A stretch of DNA of 64,000 bases from Pedobacter westerhofensis (GCF_900182595.1 NZ_FXTN01000002.1:1-64000), one strand, 5' to 3'; counted from the stretch's first letter, positions 24,016 to 32,526 are shown. A program made the numbers and translations. The notes: generated from the sequence alone by a model not told the origin.

Positions 24016-24054
24016 AAAGCGGCCAGGTAAGGATTATACTTGCCTGGCCGCTTT
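24016..24054. terminator. Long bidirectional hairpin terminator
   Basis: AAAGCGGCCAGGTAAG (24016-24031) pairs with CTTGCCTGGCCGCTTT (24039-24054), 16 bp with one G-U pair and a 7-base loop. Short A and T runs close both ends. It lies between the DUF3072 gene and the small convergent frame at 24061. Confidence 0.85.
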
Positions 24055-24060
24055 ATGTGT

Positions 24061-24237
24061 TTATTGATCTGGTCCGGGTTGCCCGTCTTTTGTAATATCA
24101 TATTCCTTTAACGCCTGGTTGTATCCCAGGTTATAACTCATCTGTCCCCATGCCGTCAGCATCAGTATAATATCTTCATCCTTTAACGGCCCTTTCACCT
24201 GATTCTGGCAATATACCAGGAAATCGCTTTCTGTCAT
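24061..24237 (-). CDS. Small hypothetical protein, 58 residues
   Basis: Minus-strand frame ATG 24237 to TAA 24061, convergent with the DUF3072 gene and sharing its terminator. It begins MTESDFLVYCQNQVKG and continues DEDIILMLTAWGQMSYNLGYNQ, ending KDGQPGPDQ. Residue composition and codon use look genuinely coding. There is no recognised family and no membrane segment. Confidence 0.6.
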   Translation of the reverse strand: MTESDFLVYCQNQVKGPLKDEDIILMLTAWGQMSYNLGYNQALKEYDITKDGQPGPDQ

Positions 24238-24474
24238 TCTATATCTTTTTATGTGAATCCTTCAATATCTTGCGCAAAATAACGATTTGGAACAAACTGC
24301 AGGATGCCCCATAAAAAAAGCGCTGCATCAGGCAGGGCTCTATACCGTATGAATGAAGAATGATTGCATCAATTTACTTTTTTGGGTGCTGAAATACAAA
24401 TTTTTTAAGGCATAATTTTTTGTTAATCGAAACCAAATCCGCTGCAGGCTGTTCTTTATTCAAAATCTACGATC

Positions 24475-24726
24475 ATGGAATCAAACGAAGAAAAACAACT
24501 GGACATTGATAATAAATTGATTATTTCTGCGGAAGAGGCTTCCACTAAACCTGAAAAGCCTGTAAACGAGGAAGTAAATAAGGGTTATAATTCTGCGGAC
24601 GACACTGGTAACAGCAATGAAGACCTGGAGCTTGACCCAAGTGATGATCCCGAGACAAATGTTGATGAGTACGATCTGGAAGCTTTAAACGGAGAAGATA
24701 TTGATGCAGGTGGATCAGATCTTTAA
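24475..24726 (+). CDS. Small acidic hypothetical protein
   Basis: A protein of 83 residues, strongly acidic and probably disordered, with LELDPSDDPETNVDEYDLEA near the C-terminus. It has no known domain. The composition resembles the DUF3072 protein encoded 0.5 kb upstream, and both may be stress-related acidic proteins. I do not recognise it. Confidence 0.6.
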   Translation: MESNEEKQLDIDNKLIISAEEASTKPEKPVNEEVNKGYNSADDTGNSNEDLELDPSDDPETNVDEYDLEALNGEDIDAGGSDL

Positions 24727-24804
24727 TATTAAAACCATTTTGTGCTGCATTCCCTACGTAAATTCAAATCGTATGTATATTTTGCAGACCTATAAAAAAT
24801 AAAT

Positions 24805-25668
24805 ATGGCTGCAGGTTTTTTTGCGATTTTGGATGATATTGCTTCTTTGATGGATGATGTTGCGCTGACGGCTAAGGTGGCTACCAGGAAAACTGCCGGC
24901 ATACTGGGAGACGACCTGGCGGTAAACGCAGAAAAAGCTACAGGCTTTGTTTCATCGCGCGAGCTGCCGGTGCTCTGGGCCATTACCAAAGGTTCACTGC
25001 TGAACAAACTGATTATTGTTCCCATCGCCTTATTGCTCAATGTATTTTTTCCTGTAGCGATCAAGTTTGTACTGGTACTGGGTGGGGTTTACCTGGCCTA
25101 CGAGGGTGTAGAGAAAATAATTGAATACTTTTTTCCGCATGCTCATGCCCCGCAGGAAGAAAGTGCAGCTGCCGGAGAGGACGAAGCTACTGCCGAAAAA
25201 GCAAAGGTTAAGTCGGCCGTAACTACGGATTTTATCTTATCTGTAGAGATTGTGATTATTGCACTGGGTACCGTTTTGGAGGAGAGCCTGATGGTACAGA
25301 TTGTTACCGTATCTATCGTTGCGATCCTGGCTACAATCGGCGTGTACGGTATTGTGGCTCTTATTGTGAGGATGGATGATACAGGTTACAAACTGATTAA
25401 ACGTTCAAATGATAAGGGTATATTTTCGGGCATTGGCCATGTACTGGTTAAAGCACTTCCTGTGATCATCAGAATTTTAGCAGTGGTAGGTACTATAGCA
25501 TTGATCCTTGTTTCAGGAGGTATTTTTGTACATAACATCGAATTTTTCCACCATATATTGCCAAACGTTGCTTCAACAATCAAGGAGCTTGCCCTGGGCC
25601 TGATTGCAGGGTTGCTTGCTGTAGGAGCAGCCACTGCCGGCAAAAAGGTATTTGCGCTCGTTAAATAG
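24805..25668 (+). CDS. DUF808-family inner-membrane protein (YedI-like)
   Basis: A protein of 287 residues. The opening FFAILDDIASLMDDVALTAK, then TRKTAGILGDDLAVNAEKATGF, is the family signature, followed by about six membrane helices and a histidine/alanine-rich loop (HAHAPQEES). It is an integral membrane protein of unknown function. It lies 78 bp downstream of the acidic 83-residue frame. Confidence 0.9.
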   Translation: MAAGFFAILDDIASLMDDVALTAKVATRKTAGILGDDLAVNAEKATGFVSSRELPVLWAITKGSLLNKLIIVPIALLLNVFFPVAIKFVLVLGGVYLAYEGVEKIIEYFFPHAHAPQEESAAAGEDEATAEKAKVKSAVTTDFILSVEIVIIALGTVLEESLMVQIVTVSIVAILATIGVYGIVALIVRMDDTGYKLIKRSNDKGIFSGIGHVLVKALPVIIRILAVVGTIALILVSGGIFVHNIEFFHHILPNVASTIKELALGLIAGLLAVGAATAGKKVFALVK

Positions 25669-25709
25669 TATGCGCGGTTCCAAATAACTATGTCAACCGG
25701 CATATCATT

Positions 25710-26459
25710 ATGATTTATAAAGAAATCCAGCCTGCTATTACCTTACTACCTTATGTGAAATGCTTTTGGTGGTTTGAAAATCCCGCTGAAAAAGTCCTGA
25801 ATCTAACGATTTTGCCAGACGGTTGCTTTGACATCATCGTTGTTTTCAAAAATAATATTCAGACTGAGATCTCTTTGACCGGTCTTTGGACACAACAAGT
25901 TGAGGTCCCAATTGAGCCAAATACACAGATCTTTGGAATACGGTTTAAGTTATTGGCGGCTGATTACATCCTTAAACAAAAACTGGCAGCAATATGTGAT
26001 ACTGAGCAAAAATTGCCTCTCAATTTTTGGAATATTGATAAGATGAGCTTTACCCGTTTAGAACAGACAGCAGAAAAATTTAATGATATTATCCTGGATG
26101 TAATCGGAGATCTGGCAACAGTTGAGAGTAGAATATTAAACTTATCAAATCTGCTTTATGAAACAAATGGTGAACTTACTGTTCAACAGTATTCGCTGGA
26201 GGTATTTTGGACAAGCCGTCAAATAAACAGATACTTTAGGGATAGATTTGGACTTTCGCTAAAGTCTTATGCTAACATATTGAGATGTTTTGCTTCATTT
26301 CAGCAACTGAGAAACGGAAATCTATATCCTGAACAAAACTATTTTGATCAGTCACACTTCATTAAAGCATTGAAAAAATATACAGGCAATAGCCCTACAG
26401 AATTGTTTCAAAATAAAAATGACCGATTTTTACAATTGGCCGTGTTAACAAAAAAGTAA
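25710..26459 (+). CDS. AraC-type regulator with DUF6597-like N-terminus
   Basis: A protein of 249 residues. The N-terminal half (KEIQPAITLLPYVKCFWWFE, LPDGCFDIIV, FGIRFKL) is the domain common before AraC HTHs in Bacteroidota, and the C-terminal HTH is about 160-235 (QYSLEVFWTSRQINRYFRDRFG, YFDQSHFIKALKKYTG). It is AT-richer than its neighbours. A VOC-family gene starts 10 bp after its stop, so the two form an operon that could have been acquired together. Confidence 0.85.
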   Translation: MIYKEIQPAITLLPYVKCFWWFENPAEKVLNLTILPDGCFDIIVVFKNNIQTEISLTGLWTQQVEVPIEPNTQIFGIRFKLLAADYILKQKLAAICDTEQKLPLNFWNIDKMSFTRLEQTAEKFNDIILDVIGDLATVESRILNLSNLLYETNGELTVQQYSLEVFWTSRQINRYFRDRFGLSLKSYANILRCFASFQQLRNGNLYPEQNYFDQSHFIKALKKYTGNSPTELFQNKNDRFLQLAVLTKK

Positions 26460-26468
26460 TTTTGAAAG

Positions 26469-26894
26469 ATGAGTAACTCAAATCAAATTGGAATGAAATT
26501 AAGCAACATCAGACTTTTAGTAAATGATTTTGATAAATGCTTCGCTTTTTACAGTGACACGCTTGGCCTGGAATGTTCATGGGGCAAACCTGGTGACAAT
26601 TACGCCAGTTTTAATATTGGGCTTCCCTCAGGTCTTGCACTATTTAAGGCTAACCTGATGAGCCAGGCAATCAACAAGGCCGGAGCTGCTGAGAATACAG
26701 TTGTTAATGATAAAGCGGTAATTATCTTCGAGGTGGAAAACGTAGATGCAGTATTTATAAATCTTGAAAGCAAAGCCGTAAATTTTCTCACAGCACCTAA
26801 AGACATGCAGGACTGGGGAATCAGAGTAGTGCATTTGAGAGACCCTGAAAATAATTTGATTGAGTTATTTACTGCATTGCCTGTGCAAAATTAG
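26469..26894 (+). CDS. VOC-superfamily protein (glyoxalase/bleomycin-resistance fold)
   Basis: A protein of 141 residues with paired beta-alpha-beta-beta-beta units: LSNIRLLVNDFDKCFAFYSDTLGL and the C-terminal half DWGIRVVHLRDPENNLIELF, where the final Glu is a typical metal ligand. These are small metalloenzymes or drug-binding proteins; the substrate is unknown. It is translated right behind the AraC-type gene. Confidence 0.85.
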   Translation: MSNSNQIGMKLSNIRLLVNDFDKCFAFYSDTLGLECSWGKPGDNYASFNIGLPSGLALFKANLMSQAINKAGAAENTVVNDKAVIIFEVENVDAVFINLESKAVNFLTAPKDMQDWGIRVVHLRDPENNLIELFTALPVQN

Positions 26895-26965
26895 AAAGGT
26901 TCGTGGGCCAATGGGGATCTCCAATCTTTATGTCAGGGCTTCATGAAATTAATGCTACATTAGCG

Positions 26966-26999
26966 GCGGAGTATTGCAATAAGAATCACAGTACTCCGC
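26966..26999. terminator. Hairpin after the AraC-VOC pair
   Basis: GCGGAGTA (26966-26973) and TACTCCGC (26992-26999) form a perfect 8-bp stem with an 18-base loop. No T run follows, so it is a weak terminator or a processing or protective hairpin upstream of the riboswitch. Confidence 0.4.
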
Positions 27000-27019
27000 T
27001 GGTTCTTCATTAAATTTAT

Positions 27020-27195
27020 TTTCAAGTTAAAGGTTCTGTATAAAGCAGAATAATAGGGAATCATGTGAAAATTATGAGCTGTCGCGCAACTGTAAGTAAC
27101 ACATTTTGTTACAAGTCAGATACCTGCCTTTTATTGTACTGATGATGCTTTCGCGGTTTGAAGCAGGGATCAATTTGAAACAGATGGTATCTAAT
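27020..27195 (+). promoter_or_regulatory. Cobalamin (B12) riboswitch
   Basis: The conserved elements come in order: AAAGGTTCTG near 27029, the GGGAA-TCATGTGAAAATTATGAGCTGTCGCGCAACTGTA core region (27056-27094), a variable hairpin GTAAC/GTTAC (27096-27112) and the B12 box AAGTCAGATACCTGCC (27113-27128). It lies 100-270 nt upstream of a cobalt-transporter-like gene, which fits repression by adenosylcobalamin. About 170 nt remain between the B12 box and the start codon, enough for an expression platform, but I could not settle the switching helices by eye. Confidence 0.88.
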
Positions 27196-27297
27196 CCTGT
27201 TGGGCTGTGCTTTCTATTCCTCTCCCTTCTGAATCGTGTTGCGTAAAATTTAAGCCTTAGAGCCTTGTAAAAGGATTTTAAAACGCAATTTACAAAC

Positions 27298-28029
27298 ATG
27301 AGTTTCCTCAACTTTAGCCGCCCTTTACTGGCAGGTATATTACATTCATTTGAGCCGGACCACATCACGGCAGTATCTGTTTTGGCTTCGGAGCAGGCGA
27401 TCAGGAAAAAAAGAATTTCCTGGGGCGTAATTTTCAGGGCTTCGCAGTGGGCACTGGGGCATTCTGTAACCCTGCTGATTTTTGGCGGCATCGCCCTTGC
27501 ATTTAAAGCATCCCTGCACCATTACGTAACCAATATTTCTGAGTTTGCAGAGATTGCGGTTGGCCCTATCATGGTTATTTTGGGTATCAAAGCAATCAGG
27601 AGCAATGCTAAAATGGATGAAATGATCAGGGCAAATGCAACAGCAGAAATCCATCACCATGCTGCAACCGGCCCTATACATCTACATGGAAAAAACGGGG
27701 AAGTGATTGTTGCCAATCCATTAACACGTTCCTTCTGGGTAGGCATGATCCACGGGCTTGCCGGTACAGGAGGGGCGCTGACCACGGCTTTAGTGATCAG
27801 TGCTGCCACCATTCAGGCTTCGATTATGGTGCTGGTGATAGAGTCTGCCGGGATCATCCTGGCGATGAGCATCTATAGTTACATCCTGATCTCTACGATG
27901 AGCAGGTACCTCAAAAAAAATATGTTTGTTTTTAAATGGATCAATGGAATTGCCGGTCTGGGCTCTGCAACCGTTGGCTGCATCCTGATTTATAAGGTGA
28001 TCTCTGCGAGATATTTTGGCGCGCAATAA
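27298..28029 (+). CDS. Riboswitch-controlled cobalt/nickel transporter (NiCoT-like)
   Basis: A protein of 243 residues with about six membrane helices. HSFEPDH (His16, Asp21, His22) fits the HX4DH metal motif of nickel/cobalt permeases, and a second histidine motif HGLAGTGG occurs later, with a His-rich loop (EIHHHAATGPIHLHGK) between. The B12 riboswitch directly upstream argues for cobalt uptake for cobalamin synthesis or repair. It is shorter than classical HoxN/NixA (about 330 residues), so it may belong to a related short family. Confidence 0.8.
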   Translation: MSFLNFSRPLLAGILHSFEPDHITAVSVLASEQAIRKKRISWGVIFRASQWALGHSVTLLIFGGIALAFKASLHHYVTNISEFAEIAVGPIMVILGIKAIRSNAKMDEMIRANATAEIHHHAATGPIHLHGKNGEVIVANPLTRSFWVGMIHGLAGTGGALTTALVISAATIQASIMVLVIESAGIILAMSIYSYILISTMSRYLKKNMFVFKWINGIAGLGSATVGCILIYKVISARYFGAQ

Positions 28030-28041
28030 TTTTTCTTAAAA

Positions 28042-28085
28042 TTGACTTATTATTTAGAAATATAATAATTTATAAATTATATTTG
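28042..28085 (+). promoter_or_regulatory. Promoter with 16-bp palindrome in front of the DUF3800 gene
   Basis: ATAATTTATAAATTAT (28065-28080) is a perfect 16-bp palindrome. It overlaps TATATTTG (28078-28085), a perfect TAnnTTTG -7 element, 30 bp before the DUF3800 ATG. A protein bound to the palindrome would block the promoter. The repressor is unknown. Confidence 0.5.
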
Positions 28086-28114
28086 AGTAATTAAAAGAAA
28101 ATAAATAACCTGTC

Positions 28115-28867
28115 ATGTATTTTTTATATGTTGATGAGAGTGGAGATGCAGGCAAATTTGATTCATCTAATCTTACGAAGACAGGATCGCCATATCTGAT
28201 TTATACTGGTCTTGTCGTTCACGATGCTCAATGGAACCAAACGCTTAATACAATCAAAAATTTCAGGAAGAAAATTGCGAAGGAAAGTTTTGTAAGTTAC
28301 AATCAGGAATTTCATTGTGCTGAAATGATTGATCCGCGGAAAATTGGAGCATTTACGCAAATCAGTGTTCCTGACAGATGGAAGTTAATCGAGGAATATT
28401 GTGATCTTATTGGCAAGGTAGTCAAAAGTTCAATTATAGCTGCCGTGCTCAATAAAGAGACATCTTTGTTAAAACCTGAAGAATATACAATAGCTATGAT
28501 CACCAAACTTTATCAATCCTTTAATCATTTCTTACTTCAGAAGAAGGAAAGAGGCCTGGTTTTTTTTGACCGGGCAAATGAGCGAAAGATCTCATCACAT
28601 GTGAGAAAATTATTAGGTACCAATGTTACAGACCGGCCTTTAGAAATTGAACAAATAGATTGTATACTGGAAGATCCGGTTTACAAAGCATCATCAGATT
28701 CAATGTTAATACAGTCTGCCGATGTTGTTGCTTACACTGTCAAAGAAAAGGAGTTTCCCCGGGCGGCCAGAAAGAAATTTGATGCAGATCTAATTTTCGA
28801 CAGAAAATTGCTGGCTAACTGCTATAATTCTCATGTGAGTGATAACGATGGAATTATTAGAAGATAA
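28115..28867 (+). CDS. DUF3800-family protein
   Basis: A protein of 250 residues. It starts FLYVDESGDAG, the family's first acidic motif (RNase H-like fold), followed by a conserved acidic strand GLVFFDRANE and SDSMLIQSADVVAYTVKEKE, whose LIQSAD motif closes the putative active site. DUF3800 proteins are often found in mobile or defence contexts, but their activity is not settled. It is AT-rich compared with neighbours and stands alone, suggesting acquisition. Confidence 0.85.
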   Translation: MYFLYVDESGDAGKFDSSNLTKTGSPYLIYTGLVVHDAQWNQTLNTIKNFRKKIAKESFVSYNQEFHCAEMIDPRKIGAFTQISVPDRWKLIEEYCDLIGKVVKSSIIAAVLNKETSLLKPEEYTIAMITKLYQSFNHFLLQKKERGLVFFDRANERKISSHVRKLLGTNVTDRPLEIEQIDCILEDPVYKASSDSMLIQSADVVAYTVKEKEFPRAARKKFDADLIFDRKLLANCYNSHVSDNDGIIRR

Positions 28868-28890
28868 AAAAACCCCGGTCCCAAACCGAG
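28865..28890 (-). terminator. Minus-strand terminator at the end of the DUF3800 gene
   Basis: On the minus strand CCTCGGT (890-884) pairs with ACCGGGG (878-872), 7 bp with one U-G, 5-base loop, followed by seven T (871-865). The T run is on the minus strand and overlaps the DUF3800 stop codon. It may end a short minus-strand RNA (see 28866-28937) or act in both directions. Confidence 0.65.
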
Positions 28891-28937
28891 GATTTGTTCA
28901 AGGCCATCAGAAATTGTACAACTTCCCAGGTCCTGAC
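28866..28937 (-). ncRNA. Possible short RNA, related promoter to the one at 62130
   Basis: Minus-strand GATATTTG (949-942) fits the -7 element and leads into TTGTGTCAGGA; a terminator with seven T lies 70 nt downstream. The stretch ATCCCnnATATTTG plus TGTCAGGA recurs at 62130, also followed by a minus-strand terminator. Apart from the promoter and first bases the two RNAs are not alike. Transcription is unproven. Confidence 0.3.
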
Positions 28938-29230
28938 ACAACAAATATCGGGATAATATTTTAATAATCAAATTTAATTACTAAATAGAAATTTTGACCG
29001 CCTTTGGAAGCTTTGCTGGAATCCAGCTGTACAAGCGTTAGCCAAATCGTGTTTCAGACGGTTTATGGTGTTTTGTAATAAGCTAACTCAATATTTAAAA
29101 TTTATTCTCTGCCTGCATAGGGGTAAACCAATACTGGCGTGTTTTATAAGCAGACGAGGGAAGAACTTCTGTTCTTTACTGTTAAATAACTATAATTGTT
29201 AAACAATGCTTAACCTAAATCGCCACAGTT
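28938..29230. other. Gene-free interval before the ECF sigma operon
   Basis: No coding frame of note. Near the sigma gene are two small inverted repeats: AAGAAC/GTTCTT (29161-29176) and ATTGTT-A-AACAAT (29195-29207), either of which could be an operator. I see nothing else. Confidence 0.4.
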
Positions 29231-29815
29231 TTGGATTTGAATAACGAACAGCTTATACCCCTATTGCTTTCAGGAGATGAGAGGACTTTTGAAGGCGTGT
29301 ATAAACATTTCCTGAAGCCGCTGCATGTATACGCCATTACGATGCTCAAAGATGAAGAAGCAGCCAGAGGAACCGTACAGAATATCTTTTTAAAACTTTG
29401 GGAACGTAGAAGTACCTTAAACTTTAACGGCTCCCTTAAAGCTTACCTGTACAGTGCTGTATATCATGAATGCCTCAATTACATCCGGCACCAAAAAGTT
29501 AAACTCAATCACCAGGATCATCTGGTATACACGATGAAAAATACAGAGGAACACGACAGCGGTATTGAGCTTACAGATTTAAAGGGAAAACTACAGCAGG
29601 TGCTGAACGACCTGCCTGAAAGATGCCGCACAGTTTTTCAGCTGAGCCGTTTTGAGGAACTAAAATACAGGGAAATTGCCGACCAGATGGGGATTTCTGT
29701 AAAAACCGTGGAGGCGCAAATGGGGAAAGCCCTGAAGATCCTGCGGCATGAGCTCGCAGATTACCTGCCGCTGATCATCTGGGTCATCAGCCATCAGTTT
29801 ATCATATTTAAATAG
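29231..29815 (+). CDS. ECF sigma factor (sigma-70 family)
   Basis: A protein of 194 residues. Region 2 (about 20-90, with AAARG-like EEAARGTVQNIFLKLWERRS and SLKAYLYSAVYHECLNYIRH) and region 4 (about 125-180, DLPERCRTVFQLSRFEELKYREIADQMGISVKTVEAQM). It is the Bacteroidetes-expanded type normally paired with FecR. The start is a TTG; no ATG is available before region 2. It begins an operon with FecR (9 bp gap) and an STN protein. Confidence 0.9.
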   Translation: MDLNNEQLIPLLLSGDERTFEGVYKHFLKPLHVYAITMLKDEEAARGTVQNIFLKLWERRSTLNFNGSLKAYLYSAVYHECLNYIRHQKVKLNHQDHLVYTMKNTEEHDSGIELTDLKGKLQQVLNDLPERCRTVFQLSRFEELKYREIADQMGISVKTVEAQMGKALKILRHELADYLPLIIWVISHQFIIFK

Positions 29816-29823
29816 AAAGAGAA

Positions 29824-30777
29824 ATGGACGAGATTTTAATAAAATATGTAATTGGTGAAGCCACTCCGGCCGAGGAAGAAATGGTGGCAGGATGGCTGAA
29901 GGAAAGCATTGCGAATGAGAAACACCTGGCACACATCAGGCTGATCTGGGAAACCAGCAAGACGCTGCAAACTGAGAGCGGCCTGGATGAAGAATCATCG
30001 TGGCAGGAATTTTTACAGTTGAGGGACAGGCCTGGGCAGAGATTAGAGCGGCCGGAAAAAAACACACACTGGTTACGGATTGCAGCATTGTGGGTCGTGA
30101 TCTCGGGTACAGCCCTGCTGTTATTTACCAGATACTATCAGGCAAAGCCGGAAATGCTTACTCTGCAAAGCTACGATACAGTAAAAACAGATACCTTATC
30201 TGACGGATCTGTGATCACCCTCAACAAGAACTCTGTGATTGAATATCCGGCTAAATTTACCGGCAACACCCGCGAAATGAAGCTGCTGAGCGGCGAAGCT
30301 TTTTTCAGCATTGCACATAACAGGCAGAAACCATTTATTGTACATATAAATGATGCGGCGGTAAGGGTGGTAGGCACATCCTTCAACATCAGGAACGATC
30401 ATTTGAAAGCACAGGTGATTGTAGAAACAGGGATTGTTGAGGTAACAAGAAAAAAGGTAGTAATCAGGCTTGTTCCGTCAGAAAAGGTAGAAATTGATTA
30501 CCGTTCAGGTGAATTTAAAAAAGGTATGAGTAAAGATAATTTTTACAACTATTACCGCACAAAGGAGTTTATGGCCAATAAAACCCCTTTGTGGCGTGTA
30601 GCAGAAGTGCTCAATGATGTATACAAGGTTAACATCCAGATCCCTGATCAGGCACTGGCAAACAGACAGATTACCACTACTTTCAGGCTGGGGAGCCTTG
30701 ACCAGATCCTGGAGATTATCTCTTTTGCCTTTAAAGTGCAGGTTATACATGAATCAAATAAAATTATTATTCGGTAG
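29824..30777 (+). CDS. FecR-family anti-sigma factor
   Basis: A protein of 317 residues: N-terminal anti-sigma segment (about 1-75), one membrane helix (LRIAALWVVISGTALLLFTR), the periplasmic FecR domain (about 110-220, with SDGSVITLNKNSVIEYPAKF and GEAFFSIAHNRQKPFIV) and a C-terminal DUF4974-like domain (about 245-315). It holds the upstream sigma factor and releases it on an envelope signal. The next gene overlaps the usual place of a TonB receptor but is not one. Confidence 0.9.
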   Translation: MDEILIKYVIGEATPAEEEMVAGWLKESIANEKHLAHIRLIWETSKTLQTESGLDEESSWQEFLQLRDRPGQRLERPEKNTHWLRIAALWVVISGTALLLFTRYYQAKPEMLTLQSYDTVKTDTLSDGSVITLNKNSVIEYPAKFTGNTREMKLLSGEAFFSIAHNRQKPFIVHINDAAVRVVGTSFNIRNDHLKAQVIVETGIVEVTRKKVVIRLVPSEKVEIDYRSGEFKKGMSKDNFYNYYRTKEFMANKTPLWRVAEVLNDVYKVNIQIPDQALANRQITTTFRLGSLDQILEIISFAFKVQVIHESNKIIIR

Positions 30778-30786
30778 CCCCGGGAT

Positions 30787-32526
30787 ATGAGAGATATGAA
30801 AAGCCTGATTACGATAGTTTTTTGCCTGCTTTCGACCTGCGTAATGGCACAGGGCAAACTGGATAGGGATATCAGTATCCATGCCAGGCAAACTAAACTT
30901 TCGGCCCTGCTGGATACGATAGGGAAGAGGAACGGCTTTTATTTTTCGTACAGTAACGATCAGATCAATGCCGATAGCCTGGTTAATTTATCAATTGATC
31001 ATCAGCCCCTGCGCATTGTATTAGACTCCTTATTTAAGGGAAATGTAGATTATAAGGAGAGCCCAGGATATGTGATCCTTCGCCTTGCGCCAAATGAGCT
31101 GACACTAAAAGCTGAAAATGCAGGGGGCAGGGAACAGAATTATTTTATCAGCGGATATATCCTGGATGAGCACACAGGACTGGGGATCCCAAATGCCAGT
31201 GTGTACGAAAAACGGTTGCTGGTATCTACGTTAAGTGATCAGAAAGGGTATTTTAAGATCAAAATCAAGGCCGCGGGGATGGTTACGCTCACCGTGAGCA
31301 AAGAGTTTTACAAGGACGCCAGCGTTAACTTTCTGAGCGATGTGAGCATTGGCCTCAAACCGCGCGATCCTGATTACAATGGGGCCGGAAATCCTGATAA
31401 GGCTGCAAAAACCTGGCTGGGCAGGATCTTTATTTCCTCCAGGCTACGAACACAGGGCATTAACCTGCGCAATTACTTTGCCACGGCACCCTACCAGACT
31501 TCCTTAACGCCGGGGCTGAGCTCGCGGGGCATGATGAGCAGCCAGGTGGTAAACCATTTTTCATTAAATGTGATTGGCGGATATACTGCCGGACTGGACG
31601 GGGTAGAGTTTGCCTATATATTTAACATCAACAGGCTGGACGTAAGATATCTGCAGATAGCGGGGCTTTTTAATGTAACCGGCGGGAATTTTACCGGCGT
31701 ACAGATCGGTGGAATAGGCAATAATGTGCTTAAAAAGGTAAATGGGCTGCAAATGGCTACTATCTACAATATGGTGACGGACAGTGTGAAGGGTGTACAG
31801 ATCGGTGGAATTTTTAACAGCACCAAAAGCAGTGTAAAAGGTGTACAGACAGCTGGTATATTGAACTACGCCGGAAAGAACAGCAGCGGGTTCCGCATTG
31901 CCGGGATTGCAAATATTACCGGCGATACTGCAAGCGGGGCCCAGATCGCAGGCATCCTGAATAAGGCCAGGGTAATGAATGGATTTTCGTTTGGCATCAT
32001 CAATGTGGCTGATACCCTGAATGGTTATGCCTTGGGTTTATTGAATTTATCTAAAAACGGCTATCATAAAATACTCGCTTATTCCAGTGACATTGCCCCG
32101 GCAAATGTTGGCTTTAAAACCGGTAACCAAAAATTGTACGCAATACTTTCAGCAGGCATAAACCCCGGCAGCAATGCTACATATTTTGCCCTTGGATATG
32201 GTGTAGGGCATGAATTTGTCTTTAATGACCGCTATTCAGTCTCTGCAGAAATCTGGTCGCAAACACTGCAGGCCGACAAATGGAAAAATTCACACCAGGT
32301 GAGCCGTATCAATGCGCTGTTTAATTACAGGCTGAACCAAAAAGTTGCTTTGTTTGGCGGCCCTTCGTTTAACCTGCTTTATAGCCAGGGCAAAGGGAAA
32401 AGCCCTGAGGAGAAAGAGGTCCTGCATCAGGAACAGCAGCAAATCACAAGGAACAAGCCCGGCCTGGTGAATATTGGTAACGGTAAAGGCTGGATAGGAT
32501 GGACGGTAGGGATTTCCTTCCTGTAA
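30787..32526 (+). CDS. STN-domain surface protein with LA_2272-like repeats
   Basis: A protein of 579 residues: signal peptide (about 1-21), an STN domain (about 25-100, ISIHARQTKLSALLDTIGKR) such as normally begins signalling TonB receptors, a carboxypeptidase-regulatory-like domain (about 120-195), then at about 275-420 a run of short units of the type GVQIGGIFN/GVQTAGILN/GFRIAGIAN/GAQIAGILN, and a beta-rich C-terminus. There is no plug or TonB barrel. It shares an operon with the ECF/FecR pair and may be both signal input and surface product. The function is unknown. Confidence 0.75.
   Translation: MRDMKSLITIVFCLLSTCVMAQGKLDRDISIHARQTKLSALLDTIGKRNGFYFSYSNDQINADSLVNLSIDHQPLRIVLDSLFKGNVDYKESPGYVILRLAPNELTLKAENAGGREQNYFISGYILDEHTGLGIPNASVYEKRLLVSTLSDQKGYFKIKIKAAGMVTLTVSKEFYKDASVNFLSDVSIGLKPRDPDYNGAGNPDKAAKTWLGRIFISSRLRTQGINLRNYFATAPYQTSLTPGLSSRGMMSSQVVNHFSLNVIGGYTAGLDGVEFAYIFNINRLDVRYLQIAGLFNVTGGNFTGVQIGGIGNNVLKKVNGLQMATIYNMVTDSVKGVQIGGIFNSTKSSVKGVQTAGILNYAGKNSSGFRIAGIANITGDTASGAQIAGILNKARVMNGFSFGIINVADTLNGYALGLLNLSKNGYHKILAYSSDIAPANVGFKTGNQKLYAILSAGINPGSNATYFALGYGVGHEFVFNDRYSVSAEIWSQTLQADKWKNSHQVSRINALFNYRLNQKVALFGGPSFNLLYSQGKGKSPEEKEVLHQEQQQITRNKPGLVNIGNGKGWIGWTVGISFL

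Noticed and set aside
27072-27491. Minus-strand frame of 139 codons across the riboswitch
   Set aside because: It overlaps the conserved cobalamin riboswitch and the transporter start; no protein features.
28115-28867. DUF3800 gene as part of a named defence system
   Set aside because: No nuclease, methylase or other defence gene is adjacent, so only the family is stated.
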